A DNA stretch of 64,000 nucleotides from NCBI GenBank assembly GCA_021234155.1, contig JAJEKV010000030.1, positions 8,055,890 to 8,119,889 of the forward strand, read 5' to 3'. The notes beneath the pieces are model-generated. The model was not told the DNA's origin and searched no databases. It saw only the letters and a list, made by a program, of their open reading frames with translations. Position numbers and translations under genes: made by a program. Source of the stretch: Isoetes taiwanensis. Its lineage: Eukaryota > Streptophyta > Lycopodiopsida > Isoetales > Isoetaceae. This document shows positions 31,279-43,989 of this stretch, in pieces (within the stretch, counting starts at the first letter, position 1; every line of letters begins with the position of its first letter).

Positions 31279-33253
31279 GTGAACGAGCACGGTGTGCGAG
31301 TGGTGCAAAGGGTGTTGCCACAACACTATATTCAAAAGGAGTGCCTTAAAGAAGTCAACTCCATCCTAGAAACTACTGGAGGTAGGCCTCTTTCTCAATC
31401 ACATTTCAGCAAGTTATGGAGCACTCACTTCTCAGACGTGAGTGTCCTGCAACACATGCCATTCTCAAAGTGCAACACTTGCATTCAACTCAAGGATACA
31501 CTTGCATCAACTGCAATAGAGAAAGAAAGAATGGCAATTAGGGAGCAATTTGCAGATCACCAAAGGGACCAAATATCATGTAGACAGTTGTATTGGCAGT
31601 GGAGAACATTTTCTCGATCTGTGGGACAAATTTTTGTGTATAATTCATGATAAGATGGACCAACACAAGACTTTCTTGCCAAAGCTGGATCCTTTACCCA
31701 AGCGTTGTCAAAACGCTTTTCAGATGAAAGTAAGTCTGGCGGGTGTCTTAACACATGGTCATGGAACTGGAACATATGGTCATTTTGTGCTTGATCTATG
31801 GAGGGATGATCCAAACTTCCATGTGAGCTCTATTTTCAAGTGCTTGAGAAGACTAGAGAAAGGATCGATAGAAGGGAGGAGGTATTCCCCTTCAACACCC
31901 ATTTTTGAGGCTTTGATGGATGATCAACCGCTTTGTTACCAAAGGCAGATAAAAAAGCTCACATCCAAGGTGTCTAGTGAATCAAGGAGGACTTGGGATG
32001 ATTTCCCCTTACTTGAGAAACCACTGCCTGATGAGCTATGTGTTCAATTAGACAACTGTTGGAAAGAAAACAAGAATAGATGGATGTTTGGGGCAATGTC
32101 ATACTTGACAGCTTTGGGAGTATTCAAAGTTGTGAAAGTGGGATTCATGATGGTTGGGCATACGCATGATGATATAGATGGATTCTTTGGAACTTTTTCC
32201 ACCAAGCTCAAGAGAGAAAACGTGACTAGTCTCCCTGAACTAATGGATGTGTTTGAGAGCTGCATTGACCCCAACCCAATGGCTTTATTGATGGATGAGG
32301 TTGCAGATTGGAAATCATTTGTAGAGGGATACTTGCTAGATGGTAAGGACCAGTTGACAGGACACACAAAGCCACTTCAGTTCAAGTTTTGGGTTAGGGA
32401 TGGAATACCAATCATGCAATATAAGTGGAGACCAGGTGACAAGTTGTGGATGCCCGCACAAGGAATCGAGTTGTGGCAAAGGGGTGCTTCTTTGGTGAAG
32501 TTCTCATTCCTAAAGGGCAGCCAAAACCACTACCTCCCTTCAAAGGCTGTCAAAGACTCTAGCCAACTAGTGAAGGGCATCAAGGATTACATAACTTTGG
32601 GATGATGTTGAAATGGGAAGCACACCTCCACTCTTAAGAAAAATCAAATGGACTCCCTAATCAAGTCTTGGGAGAAAGTTGTGACATGCTTAGAAACCGA
32701 ACAACCATGTGGGAGGAAGCTAAGAGGCGGGTTCTTGCCGAGTCAAGATGGGAGGGTTCTCAAGGAGCAAGCACGTCTAAAAATGTTCACTTGGGTCCTA
32801 GCAAGGGTTCCAAGTGGTTTGTGGGAAGTAAGGCCTCAAAGCCAAAGTGGTTTGATCTTCCGAGTGGGATCCCTTTGAGGACATCAAGGAAGGATACTTT
32901 GTGCTAGTAAGGCCGATGATGAGGGACTGTCCAATATGGTTAGGGGTGGCACTCTCGATGTAACCACCACTATGCGATGGAGAGGAGTTGCGCCCCGGAT
33001 TCCAAATTCAATATTGGGAGCCCATTGGGAGACACAAGAAGGGCAACTTGAAGGAGCAATACACCGCTGGCTTTGGGAGAAGAAGTGGAGGGCAAATTAT
33101 GCTGATCCTCAAAGGAGGGAATTGGTGGAGTGTGTGGTATGGTCATATCCAAGTTCTCACACTGTAAAGGACAACACACACAAGATCCCAAAAAGGGAGA
33201 TGGACAAAGCCATGAGCAACCTCCATGCTATATCATTGTATGAGGGTAGATAA
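31279..33253 (+). pseudogene. DUF7869-like, transposase-like protein gene, broken
   Basis: The first segment (31279-31640) has PFSKCNTCIQLKD and a basic, aromatic region (QISCRQLYWQWR). A one-base shift at about 31615-31640 moves to the frame of 31550-32605: LCIIHDKMDQHKTFLPK, GHFVLDLW, VQLDNCWKENKNRWMFGAM and the signature MVGHTHDDIDGFFGTFSTKL. Such proteins are widespread, multi-copy and uncharacterised, and the spaced acidic residues suggest an RNase H-fold transposase or derivative. Recognisable tail sequence reaches about 33253 (WEKKWRANYADPQRRELVE) in other frames. There is no ATG at the 5' edge, so the copy is 5'-incomplete. No TIRs or TSD found. Confidence 0.65.
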
Positions 33254-33782
33254 TATTGAGAAGCTTGAAAACTTTCTCAACTAGTGGTTTGTAAAATTTA
33301 TGAGGAAAACAAGTAACCCAATTCTTTGTGTGTGATGTGTAATTTTATTCAAGCAATCAATTCAAAAAAAAAATTTATGGGGTGTGAGTCCCATTTTCAG
33401 TCCGAGTCCCAAAATTCAAGATTTGTCCCACTTTAATTAAATACGACTTTATGACTCTCTTTTTTTCTATCTCAATAAACATATCAACAGCGTAATCAAA
33501 CGTCAATTTTGAAAACAAGTTAAATTTCTATCTGTTCATTTTTGGCAATTTTCATATTTCTTGATTACATTTTCAAATTCTCGAATAAGGGCTCGCATGA
33601 AAGCAGACAAAAGCTCCCGATAGCTAGGCTTTTCATTCATCTCAACAATTTTTCTACAATGGTATAGAGTGGGTAGCTACACATCGTAGGCTATCCAAAA
33701 AAATGAAAAACAAAGGGAATATCTAGTTATAACTCCTGGACCCCAAATAAATTGTATGCTACAGATGTTGGTTAATGTACAT

Positions 33783-33861
33783 GCCGAGAGCTTATCGCCG
33801 GGATTAAAAAACCCCGCCCTTTCGGGTTTTCGAGGAAAAACCCTAGCGATAAAATCTCGGC
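33783..33861 (-). other. Orphan LINE-type 3' stem-loop
   Basis: GCCGAGAGCTTATCGC and GCGATAAAATCTCGGC pair at 14 of 16 positions around the loop seen in LINE-A and LINE-B (in the sense direction, GGGTTTTTCCTCGAAAACCC...GGGGTTTTTTAATCC). The stem sequence is wholly different from theirs. No RT sequence is attached, so this may be a SINE-like partner or a heavily truncated LINE. Confidence 0.6.
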
Positions 33862-33924
33862 AAGTGCCACGCGACAAAACAACATTTACAATAATATACA
33901 TATTAAGGAAGGGTGGATGGGAGT

Positions 33925-34490
33925 CAAAGGAACTGCTGAGAGAGGAGAAAATGCCGATGAGAAGTCGATGAAGAACCTGCAAGAAATAGCGATCCCCAAA
34001 TGAACCAGAGCCCCAGAAAATGCATGCGATGCATGCATGCATGCGTGCATGGAAGAGATGCATGATCACCCATTCGAGAATACCGATCCGATGGCTCGGG
34101 TCGATGGCATTCTCGAATAAGAGCTCGTATGAAAACAGACAAAAGCTCCCGATAAAAAGAGATCTTCCTTATCAAAACAAGATCGAGATCGAAGGTGAAG
34201 GATGGCCAAAAAAGGGACAAGATCGAGGAAGAACATGTAAACGGACGCCAAACTGTCAAACCAAGCAGGGAGAAGGCCCTCCCCTGCCTAGTATCAAAAC
34301 AGGAGAGTTAAAGGAACTGCTGAGAGAGGAGAAAACGCCGATGAGAAGTCGATGAAGAACCTACAAGAAATAGCGATCTCCAAATGAACCAGAGCCCTAG
34401 AAAATGCATGCATGCATGCATGCATGGGAGAGATGCATGCTCGCTCATTCGAGAATACTGATCCGATGGCTTGGATCAATGGCATTTTAT
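33925..34490 (+). repeat. Diverged tandem duplication, period about 383 bp
   Basis: 33925-34116 and 34308-34490 share GGAACTGCTGAGAGAGGAGA, GCCGATGAGAAGTCGATGAA, an ATGCATGC run and CATTCGAGAATAC-GATCCGATGGC, with few differences. A third partial piece (TTCTCGAATAAG-GCTCG-ATGAAA, then AAAAGCTCCCGATA) is at 33574-33622. Function unknown. The ATGCATGC runs could be a simple-repeat tail. Confidence 0.75.
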
Positions 34491-34499
34491 TTAACATCA

Positions 34500-35820
34500 C
34501 AAATCTTTTACAATATATGCTCAAGTTTTTCATAATTTAACATGTCAGAATAAATGTAACACATTAATACTCTACACATTAGCATTCCACTCTTCATGTA
34601 CAATCACAAGGCTCAAAAAACTTGAGCAAGAGATTTAACTCTCTCAGTGCGGGACTCTAAACAGTCTAATTTTTTATCTTTAAATTACAAATAACATTTT
34701 CCTTGAGTGCGCCGCCAAGACAAACTAGAAGAGGAATATCACTGTAATTTGTTTTTCATTATTATATTAAAATGATCTTTAAACTTTCAAGTTGAATTAT
34801 TATCACACGTGGACATATTAATTATTATATTTTGTATCCCTTTTCGTAGGAACTCCAATACAATTAGCAACACTAACATAGTCACCAGCTCCAACTATTA
34901 TATAGGATGAGAAGTTCTAGTTTGTCTTCAAGTCGCATGCAATATCGCCACCATTATAGACCTGCCAGCAGTCTACACAGACGTCACAAGGGAAGAGATA
35001 CTTGAAATAGTGATAGAAGCTATAAGAGGAAATAAAATTCCTATTTGCCCTTTGTGGAATCACCAACTAATCACGAAGAAATCCCACGTAGACCTTGGTT
35101 ATTATAAAAGGTCTCCTCGTTATGTCTTGGAAATCTATTAAATAGCCAAATCTCATTATGCCAAACCTCGGATTTATGTCGAAAGCATAATATAACATAT
35201 GCCAAAAAATTCACAATCTTAGCTAATGCCTTGGAAACCCTAATCTAAAATACACAGCGGATAAAGATGCTAGAAAACTTAACCTAAATGACAAAATACA
35301 CCATGTGCCCCCTAGATTAATATATACTTCAAAATATAGCTAAAACTACAATAATGTAGATTTACCACTATAATTATTCAATAGTCCAAATACTCCTTAT
35401 ATCAATACAGTACAATGCCAAAAAAAGAACAAAAGAAAAAAGAGAGAAGCAGTACCATGGACTAAAACTTAAAATATACCAAAGTAACCTCACAAATACG
35501 TGATGATCTAAACTGCCATCGAGAAACCAACTTGGGCAATGTCCAAGGGTGTCTACACTAAAACCTAGTTGAATATTATTACCCAATGTAATTAATAAGT
35601 ATCCAATAGCATAAGTTTTCCTTTGCAAAGTTTAAGTTGTCATGTAAGCTCTTACCATCAGTCAAAAACAAAATGTCTAGCATGTGCTAAATTTCTTTGT
35701 GCACTAATTACATCTTGCAGCATCTAAGGAGGAGAACATCTACAAAGAATTTCAACACGACTTCATTGGACCTATGACAAATTATATTTTTCTTTCTATT
35801 CCTCTACAATACTTAAGTTT
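34500..35820. other. Intergenic AT-rich DNA
   Basis: No ORF above 84 codons and no repeat boundary that I can support. Confidence 0.5.
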
Positions 35821-35823
35821 GTC

Positions 35824-35930
35824 CACTACAAGAAATTACTTCCAAGGTTTCCAAGAAACTTGCAAGGCAACTTTCAATGCAAAGCTTAAGTTTGTTCAAT
35901 CTACAAGAAGAAAGGGCCAATAGCAACCAA
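35824..35930 (+). mobile_element. Possible CACTA-type transposon terminus
   Basis: CACTACAAGAAAT followed by short subterminal repeats (TTCCAAGG, TTCCAAGAAACTTGCAAGG, and CTACAAGAAG at 35899) is the typical look of a CACTA (CMC/EnSpm) end. I could not find the matching inverted end (ATTTCTTGTAGTG) in the window, so this is a single terminus or a truncated element. Confidence 0.4.
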
Positions 35931-37313
35931 CAGCTAAATGGCAGAGATATAAAAAAGTTTGAAGCACATTAGCATGCAATGAATTAGATTATACCATATC
36001 TGAACTAGAGACAGACCATACAGAGACCAAAATGAATATCCCAAAGATTAAAGGACGGATAGCAACTGATCTTAAGAATGACCCTTCAAACAACCAACAA
36101 CACCTACAAAGCAGAAAGCATCAACCCAAGCACGAATGTGAACGAAAATCGAGATTGATGGCACAAGAAAATAGTAACATCAGTGCATCAGGAAAAGGGA
36201 ATATCCAAAGAATTAGCCAGACAATTTAGTGGCGCTTATAAACATAGGTTTCAGTACCTCTTCCAATAATATAGGCATCATAGGAGGAGGATGCCTCAAT
36301 GGCGGATTTTACTAATTTCCATGGCCATTGGCGTGTGAATTTGAAGGATAAGGCCCACACTACTTGAGAGTTGAAATGATGTGGAAGAGATACGTGGATA
36401 GGCTAGAAAAGCAGAAACTGTAGGAAAGGTAGGGCTGATGTGCTAAAAAAAAACTATTCTAGGGCCTAAGAGGTGGCCTCTATGTCAGCCACATTTTCGG
36501 CCCTGGAATGTATATGGTCAGGGGTCCATTCCCTTATCCAAATACTAAAAACGGGCCTATGCCACAAACGTTAGATATGACAAAGGCCAGGAAGGACGTG
36601 ACCTGAGGGAGAGGACCACGTCAGCTTTCCATACAACCATATATGAACATAATAAACGCATAGAACAACTAGGCAAAATAAAACCTGATTTTTTGAGGCA
36701 TGATTAAATCATTATAAGAAGAAGAAGAAGAAGAGATTTTATAAGGAAAAACTTTTAGGTAATACGAGGAAAACATGTCGACGAGGAGGGGCCACGTCGT
36801 ATGGCGGCCCGAAAAGGCAAGTAGGCCCAGGTTTTAGGGAGATACTTTCTCTTTGTATCTTTCCAGCTTATGAGATGACGTGGTAAATGCACTCTATGCT
36901 GGAAAACTCTAATCCAATGGACATAGCGGAATTCTGCTCCTTACTGCATCCCAAGGGCCTCCAGCCTCCTGTAACCTGGTTACAAGTTTGTTTATTCCTG
37001 TCCCGCTTCTCCATCTCCACGGTAACCTCATGAATTTTTCTCTCTGATCTGTCAGCTGTAAGTTTTTGTTTCTTTGCCGGAATCATGGAATGCAGTGGAT
37101 TACATGCACCTCCTAGTGTTTTACCTTTCTATATCAGAGTATTGCTAGTCAGGTTAAGTATATTCTTCTTTAGGGATCTTCTTACTTGAATGCTTGGCAC
37201 TTTACATCCTTGGGAAATGGGGAGCTTTCCATCAAATGGGGAGCTTTGCATCATCGAGAAGAGAAGAACCCAAGATCATGGTTTTTGAGTTGGAAAGTTC
37301 TGGTCTCTTCTAA
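35931..37313. other. Intergenic DNA with dispersed repeat
   Basis: 36389-36450 (CGTGGATAGGCTAGAA, then GTAGGGCT and TGTGCTAAAAAAAA) recurs at 58795-58855 in the same orientation. An AAG trinucleotide run lies at 36718-36737. 37186-37313 is probably upstream or intronic sequence of the gene that follows. Confidence 0.5.
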
Positions 37314-38595
37314 ATGGGAGGTGTTTTGGAGGTGGAGGATGAAGCTTATATTGCTGGGCTCGGAACAGGAAAGAGCAAGGAATCTGCACAAAGGAGTGCC
37401 ACTGTATTGAGTTCCCTGAGGGCTAAGGACTTGGGGTTAAGACATGTTCCTGGTAATTCTGGCAGTCACTCAGCCCTTCAGTCATCATGGATACAACGTT
37501 TAAATCCAGCGTTGCTTTCCTCAGATAACGAACCTAAGGCATCTGAACCTATTAACAAAAACCCTACATATTTGCTAAAGGGCCTTCCTTCAATGGGTCA
37601 GAATGAGGAGCATAAATCTGATAGCAGAGATGACAGAACGTCTGGCCATCGAGTGGATGATCCAAGCACTAAGCATCATGGACTGGAAGAGCAGAATGTA
37701 CATGATTCCTGTGCAACATGCAGAAATATAAATGAAGAAGCTGAAGGAATAGTGCCTGCAGTGAGGAGAGAAAATCTGTGTACAAATCAAGGAAAGAGTG
37801 TAGGGAGGCAACAGAAAGCCAGGAAGGAGCAGGCAGAGAAGGGCCCAGCAGCTTCAATCGCTATTCAAAATAGGGATAATTGTGTTTCTAGCTATTCGTG
37901 TTCTGACCAAATGATAAAGAATGGTGTGAACCAAGTTCATGTGAAACAGGTGTTGGCTGGTTTTGGCCCTCTTCAAGTTAAATTCAAAAAACCTCCCCTA
38001 CCACCCCCAAAGAAAGGAGCTGCTGGAACTGCTAAAGTAGAAGAAACTACAAGTAATGCTTTTGGAAATGAATCTTCAGCAAGTGCTGACCTACAGTTCA
38101 TCATAAAGAGTGGAATTGATTTGAACTCCCCGGCTCATCCCCACAAGCCCAGGGGTTTTGACATTACAAGGAATGGCAATGCTTTGAAAGAGTACTCGTC
38201 CAGATTGTGGTTACAGAGCCGTTCTATTACATCTGTCAGTGGAAAAAGCATGGAACAAATAAGGTTCAATGAAGGATTGTTAGGTGCTCAAAGAGATGCA
38301 GGCTGCTTTCCAATTGGTCTGAACATGGAGGATATGCAAGTTGGACTTGTTTCATCTAGCCCGTGTTTGATGCCATCTCATCAGGGATACAAAAAGGAGA
38401 CTATGAGTGCCCAAGCACTGGCTCAATCTCAGAGTATTCATGCTTTGAAAGATTCGATTTCCCTGAGACATGCAGATTGTCTAAAGAAGGATGCAATCGA
38501 CAATCGAATGGATGCAAGGAGCACTCCTGCCAGTGATGGTGAGCGGGCTTTTCTCGAGAAAGAAGATGGGCCCACGTCTTACAGTTTCAATAATG
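37314..38595 (+). CDS. Probable host gene, large exon, unknown protein
   Basis: Open from ATG 37314 (TAA directly before it), or from an unseen splice acceptor, to a likely donor GG|GTATGC at 38595/38596, about 427 codons. After an N-terminal VEDEAYIAGLGTGKSKESAQ the protein is Ser/Asn/Gln-rich and disordered, with one basic-proline patch (KFKKPPLPPPKKG). No TE motif and codon-like composition argue for a real gene. The exon at 40109-40678 may be its 3' end, but a simple join of these two splice sites does not keep frame, so a small exon is missing from this model or the gene is damaged. Confidence 0.55.
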
Positions 38596-40108
38596 GTATG
38601 CTTATTACTCTGATTTTTCAAATTTCATTAGTCCTACATTTTTTTGCAATTTCTTACTGCTTTGGATGAAACTAAGAAATTCTAGTAAAAAATTTAGTCC
38701 ACTGTTGTTTGATGTCACCCAAGACTTTAGTCTCTGTCTATCCCCCAAGCACATCAGTCAGGTATATTTCTCTTGGCATTAAAGGAGGTGTATGAGCGGT
38801 TTACGATCAACAAGACTGATTGGCGATTTATACAACTCAGAAACCCAAAAGTCAGAATGCGAGAACAACCCAGTTTATGAAGTGTTTGTGCGCACTTACA
38901 AAGCTTTAACAGGCGTACTGGATCAATATGTACAGCTATTCACATGCTTTGCATTCTCTCGGTGATAACGGGTAATAAATTGCATTTGCACTAAAAAGTA
39001 TATAGATATGCCGCTTTTCAAACTGGAGTGACAGAGATGCTGGATGGCATTGTGGACATGGACTCACCACTTATGTTCATGTTCCAAATGACTTTTAATT
39101 TATAATTGCAAGTTATGCAAAAAGCCGTTATGCGTGCTTTATAAGGGGGTGAAGCAAATAAATTCTACCAGCTGCAATTGTTTTTGGACATTACTTACTT
39201 TTTGATATGCCTATTCCTGGGAGACTGAAATCTATGTCCACCTTAGATAGGATAATCCCTAGTCCTACTGAATGAGTATTGGACATTCAAGAGATAATGT
39301 GAAACTCAACGCAAAGCTTGATCACCCTCATGTCAGGAGTGAAAAATAGTTTAAGTGCTACAGATGCTTAAATGCACTTGAGTTGGATGAAAAAAGGGGC
39401 TTTTTCCTTGCACAATATCCATCCTTTATGCGGGTCCTAACTGACATCCTTTGCCGCCAACCTGTTGATGTTGCTTGAGCTGGCAAATGCAGCTGTGGAC
39501 AAGAGATGCAGTGAAGAATCATACTGCATATGCTAAAGCAAAATGTAATTAAATAAAATAATCGCAGCTTTGCTTGCTGCAAATATATGTTTTGGGAAGA
39601 AAATAGGAAGATGGCACTCATTGGTTGGATTCCTTTCTATAAACTCTTGCTGTCTCTGCATCTCTTGATGCATGAAGCTGTTTGAAACTTTAGTAAAATA
39701 ACCCGAGCCCAAAGGTTGAGTTGGTCTATGCATTAAAACTTGGTATATGTCCTGAAACTTGTTATATGCCTCAAATAGCCACAGATCAAGGACCCTTTCT
39801 TTTACAATTGGGCTGGATTTGTACAAAACATTAGGTTGGTAAAAATGCCGTTAGCTCAGTTAGAGGCGAAGTAGTAAATTACGTTCTTATGAAATCGTAA
39901 TATTTATCCATGGTGGTTAACTCTGTCAACCTTGTTATTCTTTTTTTTACAAAAATTAGAAAGGCACAAATTCTGAAACTTGTGGTAAAATTGTAGCTTG
40001 TTCTGTAGGACAAACAACCCTGCACGACCTCAGCAGTGTAAAGGTTTGTATTTTTTTTAACTTAGAATTCGTTAGTTTTATTCATGACAGCGTTTCTAAA
40101 AACTACAG
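38596..40108. other. Probable intron or inter-exon DNA
   Basis: No long ORF, AT-rich, begins GTATGC and ends in a pyrimidine-rich tract and CTACAG. The reverse-strand ORFs here are unsupported. Confidence 0.4.
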
Positions 40109-40678
40109 GGTTTGGGGGCTTCCAACAAGATGGACATGTTTGGGCAGAAAAAACTCACCTGCAATCAGTGGCCAAATAAACCAGATCATAAAGACATTAG
40201 AAAGGTTGCGGAAGAAACATCATATAAAGAGTTCCATACAGCAACAAGGGGAGAAATGTCCACTGGGAAAAAACATAGCCTGGTGGATGGAGAAGATATT
40301 TTACCACCTGCTAAACGTTTTTGTTATCATCAAGCAGAAGCAAGGCATGTCACTTCAGGTAATGCCAATGATGAGAGGAATGGAGATGACCTCCAGGGAA
40401 GTTTTAGTTCTTGGTTACAGCGTTGGTCTGGCATTTCTCCGTCATCTGATGCCCATGAAACTGTATGGAGGAAAACGATAAAGACAATTACCATGGCAGA
40501 GGAACCAGTAGAGCAATTTAAAATTTTAGGTCGCAACAAATCTTTGTCAGAGAAAGTTTTTGCCCCAAGCGCTGCAGCAATGGCTATAGTAGGCACAGCA
40601 ACAGGACAATCACATCTTCCTCTTCCATATTCCAAAGGTCCTTTCCCTGTTTGGTCATCTCAGAGAAACACGCTTTAA
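40109..40678 (+). CDS. Probable host gene, 3' exon
   Basis: Begins after CTACAG and ends with TAA at 40676-40678, about 188 codons, no ATG at the edge. The C-terminal half is ordered: SFSSWLQRWSGISPSS, KTITMAEEPVEQFKILGRNK, FAPSAAAMAIVGTATGQ and a final FPVWSSQRNTL. A Ser-Trp-Leu-x-Arg-Trp motif with PSAAAMA-VG and terminal VW recalls a plant-specific family of unknown function that I cannot name with certainty. The 3' UTR probably runs a few hundred bases beyond. Confidence 0.5.
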   Translation, partial: GLGASNKMDMFGQKKLTCNQWPNKPDHKDIRKVAEETSYKEFHTATRGEMSTGKKHSLVDGEDILPPAKRFCYHQAEARHVTSGNANDERNGDDLQGSFSSWLQRWSGISPSSDAHETVWRKTIKTITMAEEPVEQFKILGRNKSLSEKVFAPSAAAMAIVGTATGQSHLPLPYSKGPFPVWSSQRNTL

Positions 40679-41259
40679 ATAATGTTTCAGAATCTAGAAA
40701 GGCTGGTTTAGATGTGGCCAGTCATTATATGCACAAAATCAAAATCCACATCTTGACAAGAGAATCATCTTTTGCAAGGGCTGTAAACATCACTTCCCTG
40801 TAAATCAATTCAATTTAGTGCAATCATCTATTTAATTTAGTGTAATCAGAACTATATAACTTTTAGTTTGACCTTTATAGAATTTTCTCAAAGCAAGGTG
40901 AACGACATCTCAACTCTGTAGGACACAATACCTGGTCGAGGGCATTTTGCTGATACATCGTCTGTTAATTCATAAACTTGCAATATTTGCGTTTTATTTG
41001 CTGGAGATATTTCATGGATGGTTGAACCGAGATTTGGCCGCTGTATTGTATGAGTAATCGTATGGCAGGCGTATGTTTGGAATGAATCGAGCAGCTTGTT
41101 AGCCTTGTTAGCCTGTTAGCCTTGTTAGCCGTTGAAGGTTGAAGTCAGGAAATGGTCTGTGGCATCTGTTTATTGTGATTTCTGATTGCATGGTATGAAT
41201 TTAGGAGACGGCTGCGCATGGCCATCTTTCTTGGGAAGACAGGTCGGTGTTGCATGCCG
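40679..41259. other. 3' UTR or intergenic, nothing recognised
   Basis: AT-rich sequence with a short TTAGCC/TTGTTAGCC repeat near 41098-41130. No gene. Confidence 0.4.
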
Positions 41260-41391
41260 TTGTTGTTGGTTGGAGAAGTCTAAGCTTAGAGCGACGGGCA
41301 GAATGGAGCAAGCTGAGCAAGCTGGTTGTTGTTGGTTTGAGAAGTCCAAGCTCAGAGCGACTGGCAGAATGGAGCAAGCTGAGCAAGCTGG
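41260..41391 (+). repeat. 66-bp tandem duplication
   Basis: Two adjacent 66-bp units (41260-41325, 41326-41391) differ at about five positions. Each would encode a CCW-EKSKLRATGRMEQAEQAG-type peptide, but the enclosing ORF is only 80 codons. The length, a multiple of 3, may be chance. Confidence 0.8.
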
Positions 41392-41585
41392 TAAGTCGGC
41401 TATGCATTTGATCTTGCTGTTCTTTTAGTGGTGGGTTGTAAATAATTCAGTCGGGAGGATGTATCTATACAGGGTAGCGAGATTGAAGGTTCGTGTTCCG
41501 ATGCCTATGTCCAGGGTATTGCTTGAAAGATCCTGCTGACGGATATGTAGAAAGGGGGATGGAGGGCCGTTATTTCACAGTTTGG

Positions 41586-42846
41586 ATTCAGAGGGTTGAT
41601 TGCCTGGGAGCAGCAAACGGAGGGAATGCAGGAAGCGATCTCACGAGGGATTGAATACCGCTATGATATGGAGAGCTCCGGGAACAGAAAGTAGGGAAAT
41701 TGTTGGAAAGGGGGAGGGCAGATTTGAGGGGGATAGAAGTAGGTGCAGTGAAGAGTTTGTGCCAGAGTCAGAGAAGGGGTGCACAGTTGCTAGTGTGAGT
41801 AGACAGGCTGCTGATGTGTTTGAAGATCGTGGCCCATTCTTGTATCCAGATGTGGGCAGTAGAGGTCAGGTGAGCAAGAAAGGAAGGGGACAGAGTGGGA
41901 AGAGAGGAAGGAGTAAGCATGTGATATTCAATGATCTGGTTGATGAGTGCTCGCTGCAAGATGGGGATCTGCAAGAGCATGGGCGAAGAAAACCCAGAAA
42001 AGTTCGTAGTGTGCTAGAGGAACATGCGGGTGAGGATATTGCGATTGGTTCTGATAAAGAGGTTGTTGGTGTTCCCAGGGCACTGGACGCATTGGACGTG
42101 TCTGTCTGTGACTATAGTCTTTTCTATTCTTTTGAAGTTGGATGTGCCCGTATCGCTTTATGATAGGATGATAGAATTCTTGGAGCAAAATTGTGAATCT
42201 GGTGTGGTGATGCGAGTGAGGATCATCTTTGGATCATTTATATGTGCAATCAGTTATGAGTTTGGATGCGAAGATGCTTAGCAGTGTGAATGTAAGGATC
42301 AAGAACTTTTTAGGGTGGAGTTGCAGGAGCAATCATTCTTTGCAAGGCACTGACGGGGAGTAGGTTGCATTCTCTGCGGGGATTGTTGGTTACTGCTTAA
42401 AGGACATGGGCAAACTGCACTTCAAAGTCCATCTGCACAATCTGTCAACAGAGCAGGTTAAGATTGAGAAAGAATTATATGCGTTATATGGCGGTGACGA
42501 TGTTAAGCATGTTATTATGCTCAACAATCGGAACATTATGGCGAGAGCTTTTCATTACCTGTTATATCATATTGGGAGATTGCGAACGGCTTCCTTCGTG
42601 CATGCAGTGAAGTCCATGTTGCAAACTACGAAATTCAGGTTGGCAAGTTCCTGGGTTTTACCAAATAATTCAGCTTATATTTCGCTTGAATGGGTACAGA
42701 CTGCTTGTCATATAATGCTGGCACCTGAAGAGTGTGCTTATAAGGATGTGTAGATGGCGTTATTTGGTAGCTGCGTGGGATTGTGCCTATAGAGCGAATA
42801 CGGAAGAGGAGAAAGTGGCTTTGAGACAATGATGACGTATTTGAAA
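41586..42846 (+). repeat. Long inverted repeat, left arm
   Basis: Reverse-complementary to 45240-45055 (outer part) and 43984-43001 (inner part), with gaps and moderate divergence. Examples: GGGCAAACTGCACTTCAAAG against CTTTGAAGTGCAGTTTGCCC, and the CTGACGGGGAGTAGGTTGCAT block. The left arm has longer open stretches (41600-42163; 42406-42753, 115 codons) that read into the spacer, so this arm probably keeps the original orientation of a captured gene-like sequence. I could not name that sequence. Confidence 0.88.
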
Positions 42847-43000
42847 ATAAAGAGGAGAGTGTGGAACGTGGTAGCAGCGGTGATGAATTTGTGCATACAA
42901 ATAGTGGAGTGCGCCCTTCCCCTCCACAGATTCTGGATTTAGATGCCCGTATATTTGATATGCACGACGATGAATTTGATGTTGTTTGCTGCGATAGATC
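42847..43000 (+). other. Spacer (loop) of long inverted repeat
   Basis: About 154 bp unique sequence between the arms. Read in + frame it is open and acidic (EESVERGSSGDEFVHTNS, ARIFDMHDDEFDVV), like the continuation of the left-arm coding sequence. Transcription through the region would give a hairpin RNA with this as its loop. Confidence 0.75.
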
Positions 43001-43984
43001 TTCAAATACGTCACCACTGTCCCAAAACTGGTTCCTCCTCTTTTCCATTCACTCTATAGGCACAATCCTAGGTTGGCCACTAAACAACGCCATCCGCATA
43101 TCCTTTTAAGCACACCGTTCAAGTGCCAGCATACATGCCAAGCAACCTGTACCCGTTAAAGCTGAATTGTTTGATAAAACCCAGAAACTTGTCAACCTGA
43201 ATTTCGTGGTTTGCAACATGAACTTCACTGTATGCACGAAGGAAGCCATCCACAATCTCCAGTATGATACAACATATAATAAAAAGCTCTCGCCATAATA
43301 TTTAGATGGTCAAGCATATAACATGCTTATCATCGCCAATGCCATATAAGGCATATAATTCTTTCCCAATCTTAACCTGCTTCGCTGACACATTATGTAG
43401 ATGGACTTTGAAGTGCAGTTTGCCCATGTCCTTCAGGCAATCAACCAATAATCCCCTCAAAGCAATGCAACCTACTCCCCGTCAGTGCCTCGCAAAGAAT
43501 GACTGCTCCTGCAGGCTTGCTGTCCTTCCACCCTAGAAAGTTCTTGATCCTCACATTCACAGCGTCTTCACATCCAATCTCATAACTGATTGCAAATGTA
43601 AGTGATCCAAAGATGATCCTCGCTCCAAAGCCACCACACCAACTTCACAATCTTGCTCCAGGAATTCTATCACCTATCATAAAGCAACACCTTCAGCACA
43701 CTACAAACTTTCCTGGGCCTTCCTCGCCCACGCTTCCCTCCTCTACTCTTATTCACATACATAATTCCTTGTCCCTCCTTCTCTTGTAGATCCCCATCTT
43801 GCAGTGAGCACTCATCAACCAGACAATTGAATGTCACATGCTTACTCCTTCATCTCTTTCCACTCCGTCCCCTTCCTCTCTTGCTCACCTGACCTCTACT
43901 GCCCACGTCTGGATACAAGAATGGGCCACGATCTTCAAACACATCAGCAGCCTGTGCACTCATACTAGTAGCTGTACATCCAGT
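43001..43984 (-). repeat. Long inverted repeat, right arm, inner part
   Basis: Inverted copy of 42846 back to about 41775. It ends where LINE-B begins (after CTGTACATCCAGT). The rest of the arm lies beyond LINE-B at 45055-45240, which shows that the LINE inserted after the inverted duplication formed. Confidence 0.88.
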
Positions 43985-43989
43985 CACAC

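Noticed and set aside
42040-42753. Rep (HUH nuclease) gene in the inverted repeat, from a YCLKD and HLH pair
   Set aside because: Motif order is reversed from Rep proteins and no other Rep motif is visible.
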